From an uncultured Lachnospiraceae bacterium (GTDB taxonomy: Bacteria; Bacillota; Clostridia; Lachnospirales; Lachnospiraceae): 64,000 nt of DNA. A program made the translations under genes and the position numbers. Location: assembly GCA_905201915.1 (NCBI GenBank), contig CAJKQE010000005.1, positions 11,088 through 75,087 of the forward strand. Direction: 5' to 3'. Below, one piece after another: positions 16,342 through 25,267 of this stretch (positions are counted from its first letter, which is position 1; each line of letters starts with the position of its first letter). The notes under the pieces are model-generated. The model was given only the letters and a program-made list of their open reading frames with translations. It searched no databases and was not told where the DNA came from.

Positions 16342-17351
16342 GTATAAAAAGATATTTAAAAGACCATGGGGTTTGTATTTTGATTTTTCTGATATGTATG
16401 GGAATTACAGAAGGAATTTTTTTGCTTTTTAATGTAAGTATTACACTGCAGATTTTTGTTTTGATAGTTTTATTTTTAGGGATTTTTGCAGCAGGAATTT
16501 ATGATTATAAGAGAAAAAAGAGCTTTTATCAGGAGTTAGAGCAGAAGCTTCAACAGCTGGAAGAAAAGTATCTGTTGATGGAAATGTTAGAAAAACCGGA
16601 ATTTCTGGAAGGGCAGATTTTTTATGATGTGTTATTAGAAATGCAGAAATCCATGAATGATGAAATTTTTATTCAGATACGAAAAAATAATGAATTTAAG
16701 CGGTATATAGAAACATGGGTTCATGAAGTAAAACTTCCTATTGCCAGTATTCGTCTTATTCTCCATGAGTATAAAGGTACATCAGCCAGAACTTTAAAGG
16801 AGCAGGTAGGGAGGATTGAAGGCTATGTTGAACAGGTGCTCTATTATCTTAGAAGTGAAGTTCCGGAAAAGGATTATAGGATTGCTCCCCATTCTTTAAA
16901 AAAACTTACTAATCAGTGTATTTCTGAAAACAGAGATAGTCTGATTTTAAATAAGATAAAAATTGTGCAGGAAACACAGGATATTTCCGTTTATACAGAT
17001 GAGAAATGGATGCGATTTATTTTGGGGCAGATTATCAGTAATGCAGTGAAGTATAAGAAAGAAGACAGTATAATTCGGATATGGAGTCATCAAGATGGAA
17101 AGCATAGTTTTCTTCATATTTTGGACAATGGTATGGGGATTGCAAAAGAAGATTTGCCAAGAGTCTTTGAAAAGTCTTTTACCGGTAAAAATGGCAGGAT
17201 ACAACAGGCTTCTACGGGAATGGGATTGTATTTATGCAATACGCTTTGTAAACGTCTGGGACATAGATTGGCTGTGCAGTCAAAAGAAGGGGAGTACACA
17301 GAAATTACCATAGAATTTTACGAAAATGAGTATCTGGATGTTTTGAAATAA
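16338..17351 (+). CDS. Intramembrane-sensing histidine kinase, BceS type
   Basis: A 337-residue kinase with two closely spaced N-terminal helices (~10-30 and ~36-56), almost no extracellular loop, then a cytoplasmic coil. H129 lies in ETWVHEVKLPIASIRL, the BceS-type H-box with a VHEVK pattern. The HATPase domain has DNGMGIAKEDLPRVFEKSF and STGMGLYL. Kinases of this class sense through the partner BceAB transporter rather than binding peptide themselves. The stop codon lies within the inverted repeat at 17348-17373. Confidence 0.9.
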   Translation: MSIKRYLKDHGVCILIFLICMGITEGIFLLFNVSITLQIFVLIVLFLGIFAAGIYDYKRKKSFYQELEQKLQQLEEKYLLMEMLEKPEFLEGQIFYDVLLEMQKSMNDEIFIQIRKNNEFKRYIETWVHEVKLPIASIRLILHEYKGTSARTLKEQVGRIEGYVEQVLYYLRSEVPEKDYRIAPHSLKKLTNQCISENRDSLILNKIKIVQETQDISVYTDEKWMRFILGQIISNAVKYKKEDSIIRIWSHQDGKHSFLHILDNGMGIAKEDLPRVFEKSFTGKNGRIQQASTGMGLYLCNTLCKRLGHRLAVQSKEGEYTEITIEFYENEYLDVLK

Positions 17352-17373
17352 CCTTACAGTAATGTAAGGTTAT
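17348..17373. promoter_or_regulatory. BceR-type operator (TTACA-GTAA-TGTAA) before the transporter genes
   Basis: TTACA (17354-17358), GTAA, TGTAA (17363-17367) fits the TNACA-N4-TGTAA motif described for BceR-like regulators. It lies inside a longer 11-bp inverted repeat (ATAACCTTACA/TGTAAGGTTAT). It is centred about 50 bp upstream of a TATAAT (17411-17416) that has no good -35, as expected for an activated promoter. The same repeat, followed by TTTTAT, could also act as a weak terminator. Confidence 0.65.
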
Positions 17374-17446
17374 TTTATACAAAAAAATGGTTTGTATAAG
17401 ATAAAAAAACTATAATGATACTTGAAAAATAAATTGGAGGTATGAC

Positions 17447-18214
17447 ATGGAAACATTATTAGAAGTTCAAAATCTGGTGAAATTTTATGGTAATAAAACA
17501 AGCCTTACGAAGGCAGTAAATGATATTAGCTTTCAGGTAAATAAAGGAGAATTTACAGCAATTATGGGGGCCAGTGGTTCTGGAAAAACAACACTTTTAA
17601 ACTGTATTTCTACTATTGATAAGGTAACAAGCGGTCATGTTTTGCTGAAAGGACAGGATATTACAAAACTAAAAGGCAATGCATTAATGAAGTTTCGAAG
17701 AGAGCAGTTGGGATTTATTTTTCAGGATTTTAATCTTTTAGATACTTTAAATGCCTTTGATAATATTGCGCTTGCTCTTCAGATACAAGGGAAAAAACCA
17801 GATGAAATCAAGAAAAAAGTCAGAGAGATCAGTGAAAAACTCAATGTAGAAGAAACCTTAAAAAAATATCCTTATGAAATGTCAGGTGGTCAACGTCAAA
17901 GAATTGCCTGTGCAAGAGCAATGGTAACAGAGCCTTCTTTGATTTTAGCCGATGAACCCACAGGGGCATTGGATTCTCAAAGTGCAGGTATGTTTCTTAG
18001 CAGTCTTCAATATATGAACGAGGCGCTGCAGGCTACGATTTTAATGGTAACCCATGATGCTTTTTCAGCAAGTTATGCAAAACGTGTTCTGTTTATGAAA
18101 GATGGTAAGCTGTTTCATGAGCTGAGAAAAGGAAACAACGACAGGAAAGAATTTTTTAATGAAATTATTCATGTGATTTCACTTCTGGGAGGTGACTTAA
18201 ATCATGTTGTTTAA
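17447..18214 (+). CDS. BceA-like ABC transporter ATP-binding protein
   Basis: A 255-residue ATPase of the MacB/BceA group: Walker A GASGSGKTT (41-49), signature MSGGQRQRIACARA, Walker B LILADEPTGALDS with the Glu for hydrolysis. It energises the FtsX-like permease encoded next, with which its gene overlaps by 11 bp. BceAB systems free cell-wall lipid intermediates from bacitracin-like or lantibiotic peptides and signal flux to the kinase. GGAGGT precedes ATG 17447. Confidence 0.9.
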   Translation: METLLEVQNLVKFYGNKTSLTKAVNDISFQVNKGEFTAIMGASGSGKTTLLNCISTIDKVTSGHVLLKGQDITKLKGNALMKFRREQLGFIFQDFNLLDTLNAFDNIALALQIQGKKPDEIKKKVREISEKLNVEETLKKYPYEMSGGQRQRIACARAMVTEPSLILADEPTGALDSQSAGMFLSSLQYMNEALQATILMVTHDAFSASYAKRVLFMKDGKLFHELRKGNNDRKEFFNEIIHVISLLGGDLNHVV

Positions 18215-20219
18215 TCTTTCCAGAAAGAATTTTAAAAAGAGTATTCGGGATTATTCGGTATATTTTTTCACTTTGATTTTAGGTGTGGCAGTTTTTTATA
18301 TTTTTAATGCTATTGAAACTCAGACAGCCATGATGGAAGTGACAAAGGCAAAGGCGGAAATTATTGACATGATGAACAGCGCCTTAGAGGCTGTCAGTAT
18401 CTTTGTATCTTTTATTTTAGGATATTTGATTGTATATGCCAGCCGATTTATGCTGAAAAAAAGAAAAAAAGAATTTGCTGTTTACCTGACACTAGGAATG
18501 AAAAAAACACAGATTTCAGGAATGTTGTGGATAGAAACGGTTTTTATGGGAATTATTTCACTGGGTGTGGGGCTTTTAGTGGGAATTGGACTTTCTCAGT
18601 TTATGTCTCTTTTTGTATCGAAAATTTTTGAGGCAGATTTATCGAAATTTGTATTTACAGTGTCGGGAAAAGCTATTGTGAAATCTGTGCTGTACTTTTT
18701 CGTGATTTATATTGTAGTGATGATTTTGAATACATGGGAAATCAGTCGTGCCAGACTTATTCGTTTTCTGACTGCTGAAAAGAAAAAAGAGAAAAATTTC
18801 TTAAAAAATCCAATTCTCAGTGTTTTGGTTTTCGTTTTGGCATGGGTGATTTTAGGATATGCTTATTATAATGTAACAGGCAATGCACAAGCTCTTACTA
18901 CGGAAGTAGATGTGTTTACTCAGATTATTCTGGGAATTATTGGAACCTTTCTGGTGTTTTGGTCTGTTTCCGGATTTTTTGCAGCAATGGCAGGGAAAGT
19001 GTCAAAGGTATACTATAAAGGATTAAATTCTTTTGCCGTAGGAGAGATTTCCAATAAATTAAATTCTATGGTAGCATCTGCAACGATTATCTGTCTCTTG
19101 CTTTTCATGAGTCTTTGTATTATTACGTCTGTGTTTACCAGAAAGGCTTACAAGGATAAATTAGTAGATGAGATGGCGCCTATGGACATTTCTATGGAAA
19201 AAGTTGTGATAGAAGATCACAAGACCATTGAGGATGTATTTGAAGAAAAGAAAATATCTATGGATGCTTTTTGTGATATTACGGAAGCATATTCTCTCCA
19301 AAGTGAGGAAATTACAAATGCAGCTGTTTTAGGGAATTATTTGTTGAAGAATATGGATAAATACGGACAAGAGTATGCGAATGTGCAAGTGGAGGTTATG
19401 AAGGTACAGGATTATAACCGATTTGCCAAAATATATCATCAGAAGACCTACAAGTTAGAGGAAGATGAATATCTTTTTGTAGCAAATCAAGAGGGTGCAT
19501 TACAGATATTTAATAAAGGACTTGAGGCAAATCAAGAGATTACTTTTCAGGGAAAGAAATATTATGCAAAGGAAAATGTTTGTCAGGAAGGATTTGTGAT
19601 GATGAGTTATGATAAATCTAATCAGGGAATTTTACTCCTTCCAGATGAGGCAGATTTATCGCAGTGTAAAAAATACTGCAATTATATTGCCGCTAATTAT
19701 AAAAATGACAGTAAAAAATTCAGAACTATGGTGGATGAGCAGATTTCCAACAATATGAAAAATTCATGGGAAGTTCCTTATCCGGTTGTTACTGCCACAC
19801 GTTCTAATATTATTGATGACAGTATTGGTACAAGTGCCATGTATATTTTCTTAGGGATGTATCTGGGGATTAGTTTTTTACTGTCAGGAGCAGCGATTTT
19901 GTCCTTAAAAGTGCTTTCCGATGCAGCAGACAGCAAGGATAAATATGAAATTTTGAGAAAACTGGGATGCGAAGAAAGAAAAATCAGAGGCGTTGTATGG
20001 AAACAAAACAGTATGTTTTTTGGTTTGCCTGTTTTAGTGGCAGGTATTCATTCCGTTTTTGGTATTCAAGTATGTAATCAGTTGCTTTCTATCTACGGAG
20101 AACAGAGTATTTTACCGGGGTTTACTGCAGCAGTAATTTTAGTGTTGCTTTTCTACGGAGGATATTTTCTGATTGCTCAGTTGTGTTCTTTGAGAATAAT
20201 AAGAGGTGAAAAGATATGA
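18204..20219 (+). CDS. BceB-like permease (FtsX superfamily)
   Basis: A 671-residue membrane protein with ten hydrophobic segments: one helix and an FtsX-type bundle in the first ~310 residues, a large extracellular domain (~315-540; EMAPMDISMEKVV to EVPYPVVTAT) between helices 7 and 8, and a C-terminal bundle. This is the hallmark of BceB permeases that bind peptide antibiotics and form a sensory complex with BceS. The start is inside the end of the ATPase gene. A strong terminator follows. Confidence 0.88.
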   Translation: MLFNLSRKNFKKSIRDYSVYFFTLILGVAVFYIFNAIETQTAMMEVTKAKAEIIDMMNSALEAVSIFVSFILGYLIVYASRFMLKKRKKEFAVYLTLGMKKTQISGMLWIETVFMGIISLGVGLLVGIGLSQFMSLFVSKIFEADLSKFVFTVSGKAIVKSVLYFFVIYIVVMILNTWEISRARLIRFLTAEKKKEKNFLKNPILSVLVFVLAWVILGYAYYNVTGNAQALTTEVDVFTQIILGIIGTFLVFWSVSGFFAAMAGKVSKVYYKGLNSFAVGEISNKLNSMVASATIICLLLFMSLCIITSVFTRKAYKDKLVDEMAPMDISMEKVVIEDHKTIEDVFEEKKISMDAFCDITEAYSLQSEEITNAAVLGNYLLKNMDKYGQEYANVQVEVMKVQDYNRFAKIYHQKTYKLEEDEYLFVANQEGALQIFNKGLEANQEITFQGKKYYAKENVCQEGFVMMSYDKSNQGILLLPDEADLSQCKKYCNYIAANYKNDSKKFRTMVDEQISNNMKNSWEVPYPVVTATRSNIIDDSIGTSAMYIFLGMYLGISFLLSGAAILSLKVLSDAADSKDKYEILRKLGCEERKIRGVVWKQNSMFFGLPVLVAGIHSVFGIQVCNQLLSIYGEQSILPGFTAAVILVLLFYGGYFLIAQLCSLRIIRGEKI

Positions 20220-20225
20220 TAAGAA

Positions 20226-20257
20226 AAAGGAGACTGTGGTGTGAAACAGTCTCCTTT
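20226..20257. terminator. Bidirectional terminator after the BceAB-like genes
   Basis: AAAGGAGACTGT (20226-20237) pairs perfectly with ACAGTCTCCTTT (20246-20257) around an 8-nt loop. A-rich on one side and T-rich on the other, it can serve the convergent hicB gene as well. Confidence 0.8.
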
Positions 20258-20283
20258 AACAATGTAGATTATTTTTTAAAATT

Positions 20284-20562
20284 TTATTCGTCCCAGCCTT
20301 CATAAAAGCGGATATTTACGGAAATATTTCTTACAATATCACCTTCTTTTAAGTTCATATCACTGATATCGGAAACGGAAGGTAAGGAGCAATCTTCTTC
20401 AGAAAGTTCAAGGCTAATCCAGTTGTAAGCAGCTTCATTGGCATCATCAACTGCATCTTCCAAGGTATCTCCTTTTGCATAGCAACATTCTAAATCAGGA
20501 AAATATCCCTGATAACTTCCATCATCTGTTTTGCTGAAAACAGCAGGATATATAAATTTCAT
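20284..20562 (-). CDS. hicB: HicB-family antitoxin-like protein, without HicA
   Basis: A 92-residue protein whose N-terminal half is the HicB partial RNase-H-like fold (YPAVFSKTDDGSYQGYFPDL, GDTLEDAVDDANEAA). HicB normally neutralises the small RNA-cleaving toxin HicA, whose gene is adjacent. No ~60-80-residue HicA ORF is present on either side: downstream is the terminator at 20226-20257 and upstream a nuclease gene remnant. A clear C-terminal DNA-binding domain is not evident. It could be an orphan antitoxin or a solitary HicB-fold protein with another role. GGGAG precedes the start on the minus strand. Confidence 0.8.
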   Translation of the reverse strand: MKFIYPAVFSKTDDGSYQGYFPDLECCYAKGDTLEDAVDDANEAAYNWISLELSEEDCSLPSVSDISDMNLKEGDIVRNISVNIRFYEGWDE

Positions 20563-20712
20563 AATAATCTCCCTTCTAATTTAAAACAAGATAAGAAAAG
20601 TATATAACAAAAAAGAATAGGATACAACAATAGAATTCCTCTGTATTTTTTGAAATTTTGCCTGAAACGGCGTTAAAAAGTTTAGAGTTGCCCGCAAACT
20701 TTGCAAATAATC

Positions 20713-20772
20713 AATTACTGCTGCAAACATAAAATTATTTTTGATTGTAAGATCTTTTAATGGTGTATTCAT
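20713..20772 (-). pseudogene. 5' remnant of a Rpn/PD-(D/E)XK nuclease-transposase gene
   Basis: The first 20 codons read MNTPLKDLTIKNNFMFAAVI, the characteristic N-terminus of Rpn-type recombination-promoting nucleases (PDDEXK family transposase), with a GGAGG-like site before the start. After residue 20 the resemblance stops abruptly (DYLQSLRATLNF...), and the frame ends 63 codons from its start, whereas these proteins are ~250-300 residues. The rest of the gene, including the PD-(D/E)XK catalytic core, is missing. This marks a deletion or recombination scar beside hicB. Confidence 0.6.
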
Positions 20773-20810
20773 ATTTTTCCTCCGTTTTACAGAGGAATTC
20801 TATAAAGTAA

Positions 20811-20959
20811 AGTATAGCAGATGGAAAAAAGACTTACAACCGCTTAGAAGGAAACTTGTTAAGCACATGTATAAAATCCGTGATAACATGATACACATAG
20901 TGCTTCAACAGTTGCAAGGTGTTTCAGTTCATGATAGTATAAAGAGATTAGGAAAGTAA
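20811..20959 (+). pseudogene. Unassigned basic helical ORF fragment
   Basis: An open frame without a convincing start reads from about FYKVKYSRWKKDLQPLRR to VSVHDSIKRLGK and stops 12 bp before the methyltransferase. It is Lys/Arg-rich and looks helical. I do not recognise it. It may be the 3' end of a gene whose front was lost in the same event that truncated the neighbouring nuclease gene. It could equally be untranslated leader. Confidence 0.2.
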
Positions 20960-20971
20960 AGGAGAACAAAA

Positions 20972-21751
20972 ATGAGTTCTTATGAAAGTTTTGCCAGCGT
21001 GTATGATATGTTCATGGATAACATTCCATACAGAGAATGGTGTGGATATTTAATCGGTCTGTTACAGGAATATGGTGTACAGGATGGATTAGTCTTAGAA
21101 TTAGGATGTGGTACAGGGAAAGCCACAAGACTTTTATCAAGAGCAGGATATGATATGATAGGAATTGATAATTCTCCCGATATGTTGGAAATTGCTCTCG
21201 AAAAAGAAGGAAAGATAAAAGAAGATATCTTGTACCTTTTACAGGATATGCGTTCTTTTGAACTATACGGAACTGTACGTGCCGTAGTTTCTATATGTGA
21301 CAGTATGAATTATATTATTGAACCGGATGATTTGCTTAAAGTATTTCAACTGGTCAATAATTATCTTGATCCCGGCGGAGTATTTATCTTTGATATGAAT
21401 ACCAAATACAAATATGAAGAAATTTTAGGAGAGTGTACCATTGCAGAAAACAGGGACACTGCCAGCTTTATCTGGGATAACTATTATGATTGTGAAGAAC
21501 AGATAAATGAATATGATTTGACGCTGTTTATTCCGGAAGAAGAAGCAGGAAAAAACATGTACAGAAAGTATGAGGAAATTCATTATCAGAGAGCTTATGA
21601 TATGGAAGAAGTAAAAAATCTTCTGGCAAAGGCAGGTATGGAGTTTGTAGCTGTATATGATGCCTTTACTCACCGACCTCCAAGAGCAGTTAGTGAGAGA
21701 GTATATATTATAGCAAGAGAAAAAGGGAAAAGAAGAAAACAGGAGAAATAG
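20972..21751 (+). CDS. Class I SAM-dependent methyltransferase
   Basis: A 259-residue methyltransferase with motif I LVLELGCGTGKATRLL (~40-55), acidic ribose-binding residue in GIDNSPDMLEIA, and a motif II-like QDMRSF. The C-terminal insert carries a YEEIHYQRAYDMEEV segment common in small-molecule or cofactor methyltransferases of Firmicutes. The substrate is unknown. AAAGGAG precedes the ATG, and the gene leads a tight set with hslO (5 bp) and nadE (25 bp), which suggests a shared transcript rather than a shared pathway. Confidence 0.83.
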   Translation: MSSYESFASVYDMFMDNIPYREWCGYLIGLLQEYGVQDGLVLELGCGTGKATRLLSRAGYDMIGIDNSPDMLEIALEKEGKIKEDILYLLQDMRSFELYGTVRAVVSICDSMNYIIEPDDLLKVFQLVNNYLDPGGVFIFDMNTKYKYEEILGECTIAENRDTASFIWDNYYDCEEQINEYDLTLFIPEEEAGKNMYRKYEEIHYQRAYDMEEVKNLLAKAGMEFVAVYDAFTHRPPRAVSERVYIIAREKGKRRKQEK

Positions 21752-21755
21752 AAGT

Positions 21756-22637
21756 ATGAAAGATTATATTGTAAGGGCTACTGCAGCAAACAGTCAAATT
21801 CGTGCATTTGCTGCTACAACAAGAGAAATGGTAGAGTTTGCCAGAGCAGCACACAATACCAGTCCTGTGGCAACTGCTGCCCTAGGTCGTCTTTTAACAG
21901 CAGGTTCTATGATGGGAATTATGATGAAAGGCGAGAAAGACCTTTTAACTTTACAGGTAAAAGCAGGAGGTCCTTTAAATGGAATGACAGTGACTGCAGA
22001 CTCAAAAGGAAATGTAAAGGGATATGTGGGAAATCCAAATGTGGTTATCCATGCAAATGAAAAAGGTAAATTAGATGTTGCCGGAGCTGTAGGCGTAGGT
22101 TTTATGAATGTTATTAAAGACATGGGATTAAAGGAGCCTTATGTAGGGCAGACTGTTTTACAGACCAGTGAAATTGCAGAGGATTTAACTTATTATTTTG
22201 CTACAAGTGAACAGGTTCCGTCTTCTGTAGGACTGGGTGTTCTTATGGAAAAAGATAATACAGTGAAACAGGCAGGTGGCTTTATTATTCAGCTTATGCC
22301 ATTTACAGAAGAAGCGGTAATTGAAAGACTGGAAGAAAATTTGAAAAATGTAACTTCTGTAACAGAATTGTTGGAGAAAGGTCATACACCGGAAAGTCTT
22401 CTGGAAACACTTCTTGCAGGATTTGATTTGGAAATAAACGAAAAAGTACCTACTCAGTTCCACTGCAATTGTACAAAAGAGCGAGTAGAAAAAGCATTAA
22501 TCAGTATTGGAAGGAAAGAAATTCAGGAACTGATTGATGAAGGAAAAGAAATTGAAATGAATTGTCATTTCTGCAATAAGAATTATATTTTTACGGTGGA
22601 AGAACTGAAAAATATTTTAAAAGCGTGCAGAAAATAA
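21756..22637 (+). CDS. hslO: Redox-regulated chaperone Hsp33
   Basis: A 293-residue holdase with the Hsp33 N-terminal domain (RATAANSQIRAFAATTREMVE..., GRLLTAGSMMG) and the C-terminal redox switch. The four zinc-binding cysteines are present as C237-x-C239 and C270-xx-C273. In oxidising stress the zinc is lost, disulfides form and the protein holds unfolded clients. Length and motifs are canonical, so it is likely active. It lies between a methyltransferase and nadE. Confidence 0.95.
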   Translation: MKDYIVRATAANSQIRAFAATTREMVEFARAAHNTSPVATAALGRLLTAGSMMGIMMKGEKDLLTLQVKAGGPLNGMTVTADSKGNVKGYVGNPNVVIHANEKGKLDVAGAVGVGFMNVIKDMGLKEPYVGQTVLQTSEIAEDLTYYFATSEQVPSSVGLGVLMEKDNTVKQAGGFIIQLMPFTEEAVIERLEENLKNVTSVTELLEKGHTPESLLETLLAGFDLEINEKVPTQFHCNCTKERVEKALISIGRKEIQELIDEGKEIEMNCHFCNKNYIFTVEELKNILKACRK

Positions 22638-22662
22638 AAAAGCAGGAAAGGTGTGGTAAGTA

Positions 22663-24576
22663 ATGAAGGATGGTTTCATAAAGGTAGCAGCAGCAACACC
22701 GCAAATTGAAGTAGCAGATTGCATCCATAACACACAGGAAATTGTGAAAAAAGCAAAAGAAATGAGTGCAGCAGGAGCCAGAATTCTGGTGTTTCCAGAG
22801 CTGTGTATTACAGGCTATACCTGCCATGATTTATTTTTTAATGAAACTTTATTACAGTCGGCAAAGAAACAGCTTTTAGTTTTAGCAGAGGAATTGAAAG
22901 ATACAGAGGGACTTATTTTTGTAGGACTTCCTCTGGAGTATAATGGTAAGCTTTATAATACGGCAGCAGCAATTAACAGAGGAGAAATTCTGGGAATTAT
23001 TCCAAAACACAGTATTCCTAATTATGGTGAATTTTATGAAGCAAGGTATTTTACTTCCGGCAGAGATATAGAAAGCGAAATAAAGCTGGGAGATAAAATG
23101 GTTCCTTTCGGAAGTAAGGTTCTGTTTGAATGTGAAGAAATGCCGCAACTTTGTGTTGCAGTAGAAATCTGTGAAGACGTATGGACTCCTGCATCACCGG
23201 GATTGTTTCATGCTATGGCAGGAGCCAATGTAATTGTAAATTTGTCTGCCAGTGATGAAATTGCAGGTAAATCGGAATACCGCAGAGAATTGATAAAAGG
23301 ACAGTCCGCAAGACTTTTATGTGGATATGTATATGCTACAGCAGGAAATGGAGAGTCTACGCAGGATTTGGTTTTCGGAGGACAGAACTTAATCTGCGAA
23401 AATGGAAGTCTTCTTGCAGAGGCACAGTTATTTAAAAATGAAACAATTTATGCAGTATTGGATATTCAGAAGCTTCGCGGAGAGAGAAGAAGAATTTCTA
23501 CATGGCTGGAGGAAAAAGGAGAGAAGCATCTTCATATTTCATTTCATTTACCAATAGAAGAAACAGAAATTCACAATGATTTTGCAAAAAATCCTTTTGT
23601 ACCGGATTGTGATTTAGAGAGAGCAAAAAGATGTGAGGAAATTCTTACAATACAGGCAATGGGACTGAAAAAGAGAATGGAACATACAGGATGTAAATCA
23701 GCTGTTCTGGGTATTTCAGGCGGTTTGGACTCTACCCTTGCACTTTTGGTTACGGCAAGAGCCATGGATTTTATGGGACTGGATAGGAAAAATATTACAG
23801 CAGTAACAATGCCATGCTTTGGAACTACAGATAGAACGTATACAAATGCCTGCGAGCTTACGAAACGTCTGGGTGCAGAGCTTTTAGAAGTAGATATTAA
23901 AAAGGCTGTTCTGCAGCATTTCGAGGATATTGGTCACGATTATAATGTACATGATGTTACCTTTGAAAATGCACAGGCAAGAGAGAGAACACAGGTGATT
24001 ATGGATATTGCCAATCAGCAGGGAGGCATGGTAATCGGAACGGGAGATTTCTCAGAGCTGGCGCTTGGATGGGCAACTTATAACGGAGACCACATGTCTA
24101 TGTATGGTGTGAATGCCGGAGTTCCTAAAACCATGGTACGTCATTTGGTGCGTCATTATGCGGATACCTGCAAGGAGGAAAATCTTGCAGAGATTTTAAG
24201 AGACGTTTTAGATACGCCGGTGAGTCCGGAGTTATTGCCTCCAAAGGAAGGTGAGATTGCACAGAAAACAGAGGATTTAGTAGGGCCTTATGAGCTTCAT
24301 GACTTTTTCCTTTACTATATGTTGAGTTTTCATTTTTCACCTTCTAAGATTTATCGCATTGCAAAGAAAACCTTTGAGGGAATTTATACAGAAGAAGAAA
24401 TTTTAAAATGGATGAGAAAGTGCTATTGGAGATTTTTCTCACAGCAATTTAAGCGTTCCTGTCTGCCGGATGGGCCAAAGGTAGGAAGTGTATCTGTTTC
24501 GCCGAGAGGAGATTTGCGTATGCCAAGCGATGCTTGCGTGAGAATTTGGATGGACGAAATAGAAAAATTAAATTAA
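22663..24576 (+). CDS. nadE: Glutamine-dependent NAD+ synthetase
   Basis: A 637-residue two-domain enzyme. The N-terminal nitrilase-type amidase has its triad visible as E46 (FPELC), K115 (IPKHS) and C170 (EICEDVW). The C-terminal synthetase has the PP-loop SGGLDS (352-357). It amidates nicotinic acid adenine dinucleotide using ammonia released from glutamine and channelled between domains, the last step of NAD+ biosynthesis. AGGTG precedes ATG 22663. Confidence 0.95.
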   Translation: MKDGFIKVAAATPQIEVADCIHNTQEIVKKAKEMSAAGARILVFPELCITGYTCHDLFFNETLLQSAKKQLLVLAEELKDTEGLIFVGLPLEYNGKLYNTAAAINRGEILGIIPKHSIPNYGEFYEARYFTSGRDIESEIKLGDKMVPFGSKVLFECEEMPQLCVAVEICEDVWTPASPGLFHAMAGANVIVNLSASDEIAGKSEYRRELIKGQSARLLCGYVYATAGNGESTQDLVFGGQNLICENGSLLAEAQLFKNETIYAVLDIQKLRGERRRISTWLEEKGEKHLHISFHLPIEETEIHNDFAKNPFVPDCDLERAKRCEEILTIQAMGLKKRMEHTGCKSAVLGISGGLDSTLALLVTARAMDFMGLDRKNITAVTMPCFGTTDRTYTNACELTKRLGAELLEVDIKKAVLQHFEDIGHDYNVHDVTFENAQARERTQVIMDIANQQGGMVIGTGDFSELALGWATYNGDHMSMYGVNAGVPKTMVRHLVRHYADTCKEENLAEILRDVLDTPVSPELLPPKEGEIAQKTEDLVGPYELHDFFLYYMLSFHFSPSKIYRIAKKTFEGIYTEEEILKWMRKCYWRFFSQQFKRSCLPDGPKVGSVSVSPRGDLRMPSDACVRIWMDEIEKLN

Positions 24577-24612
24577 AAATGCAAGAGCATATCACATCAG
24601 GCAGATAGTGAA

Positions 24613-24676
24613 AATGAGGCTGTTACTTTAAAATGTATAACTATTCCGGATATATATTTAAAGTGACAGCCTCATT
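24613..24676. terminator. Bidirectional terminator between nadE and the convergent membrane-protein gene
   Basis: A 20-bp stem (24613-24632 with 24657-24676, one G-U) encloses a 24-nt loop. T-runs are better on the minus strand. The loop contains ATGTATAACTATT, a word also found in the arm of the hairpin at 3592-3684. Confidence 0.8.
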
Positions 24677-24695
24677 CTTAATGTAACGGCTCTTT

Positions 24696-25130
24696 TTATT
24701 CTTTTCTGGCTTTTTCTAAGGCGTTGTCAATGGCCTCTAAAAGAAGCATAGAAGTGTACTTATTTTCCTCAGAGTATGTGATGTTTTCTGTGGACTGTGA
24801 TGTATAAATCTGGTCGGAGAGTGCATCAAGGGCAGGCTCTACCAGAGGATACATGGCAGTAGTGGTTTCACTGAGATTGACAAGAGAAATAGAATTGATA
24901 TGATTTTCATCTACAGTAACCTCCACGTCAAAAGTATTGTCATTTAATGTAATAGGGCTGGTATAAACACCTGCATGATATATGGCATCTGCACTGGCAG
25001 AATCTGCATTTTTATTTTTTCCAAACATCAAAAAAAGCAAAACGGCCAGTACAACAGCTAAAACTACAAAAATTCCGGTATAAATAACTTCCTTTGTATG
25101 TAAAACGACAATTTTAGTTTTTGAACTCAT
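24696..25130 (-). CDS. Membrane-anchored FMN-bind-like protein
   Basis: A 144-residue protein with a short basic N-terminus, one transmembrane helix (~17-40) and an extracellular domain of ~95 residues. The domain follows the FMN_bind/RnfG pattern (YHAGVYTSPI, VEVTVDENHINSISLV, SQSTENI..., YTSMLLLEAIDNAL). The usual S(T)GAT flavin-attachment signature is replaced by YSEENKYTS, so covalent FMN binding is unlikely. I chose the ATG at 25130 because GGGAGGTG lies directly upstream; the ATG at 25145 overlaps that site. Function unknown. Confidence 0.6.
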   Translation of the reverse strand: MSSKTKIVVLHTKEVIYTGIFVVLAVVLAVLLFLMFGKNKNADSASADAIYHAGVYTSPITLNDNTFDVEVTVDENHINSISLVNLSETTTAMYPLVEPALDALSDQIYTSQSTENITYSEENKYTSMLLLEAIDNALEKARKE

Positions 25131-25267
25131 GGCTGCACCTCCCATATTCCTTTTTATAACATATTACAGAAATAAGAAAAATATACCTGATAAATTCAAC
25201 TGCTTTCATTGAAATTTCTAAGAAATTCATGATAAAATGGACAGCGAAAGGAGAAATAAGACGTATA

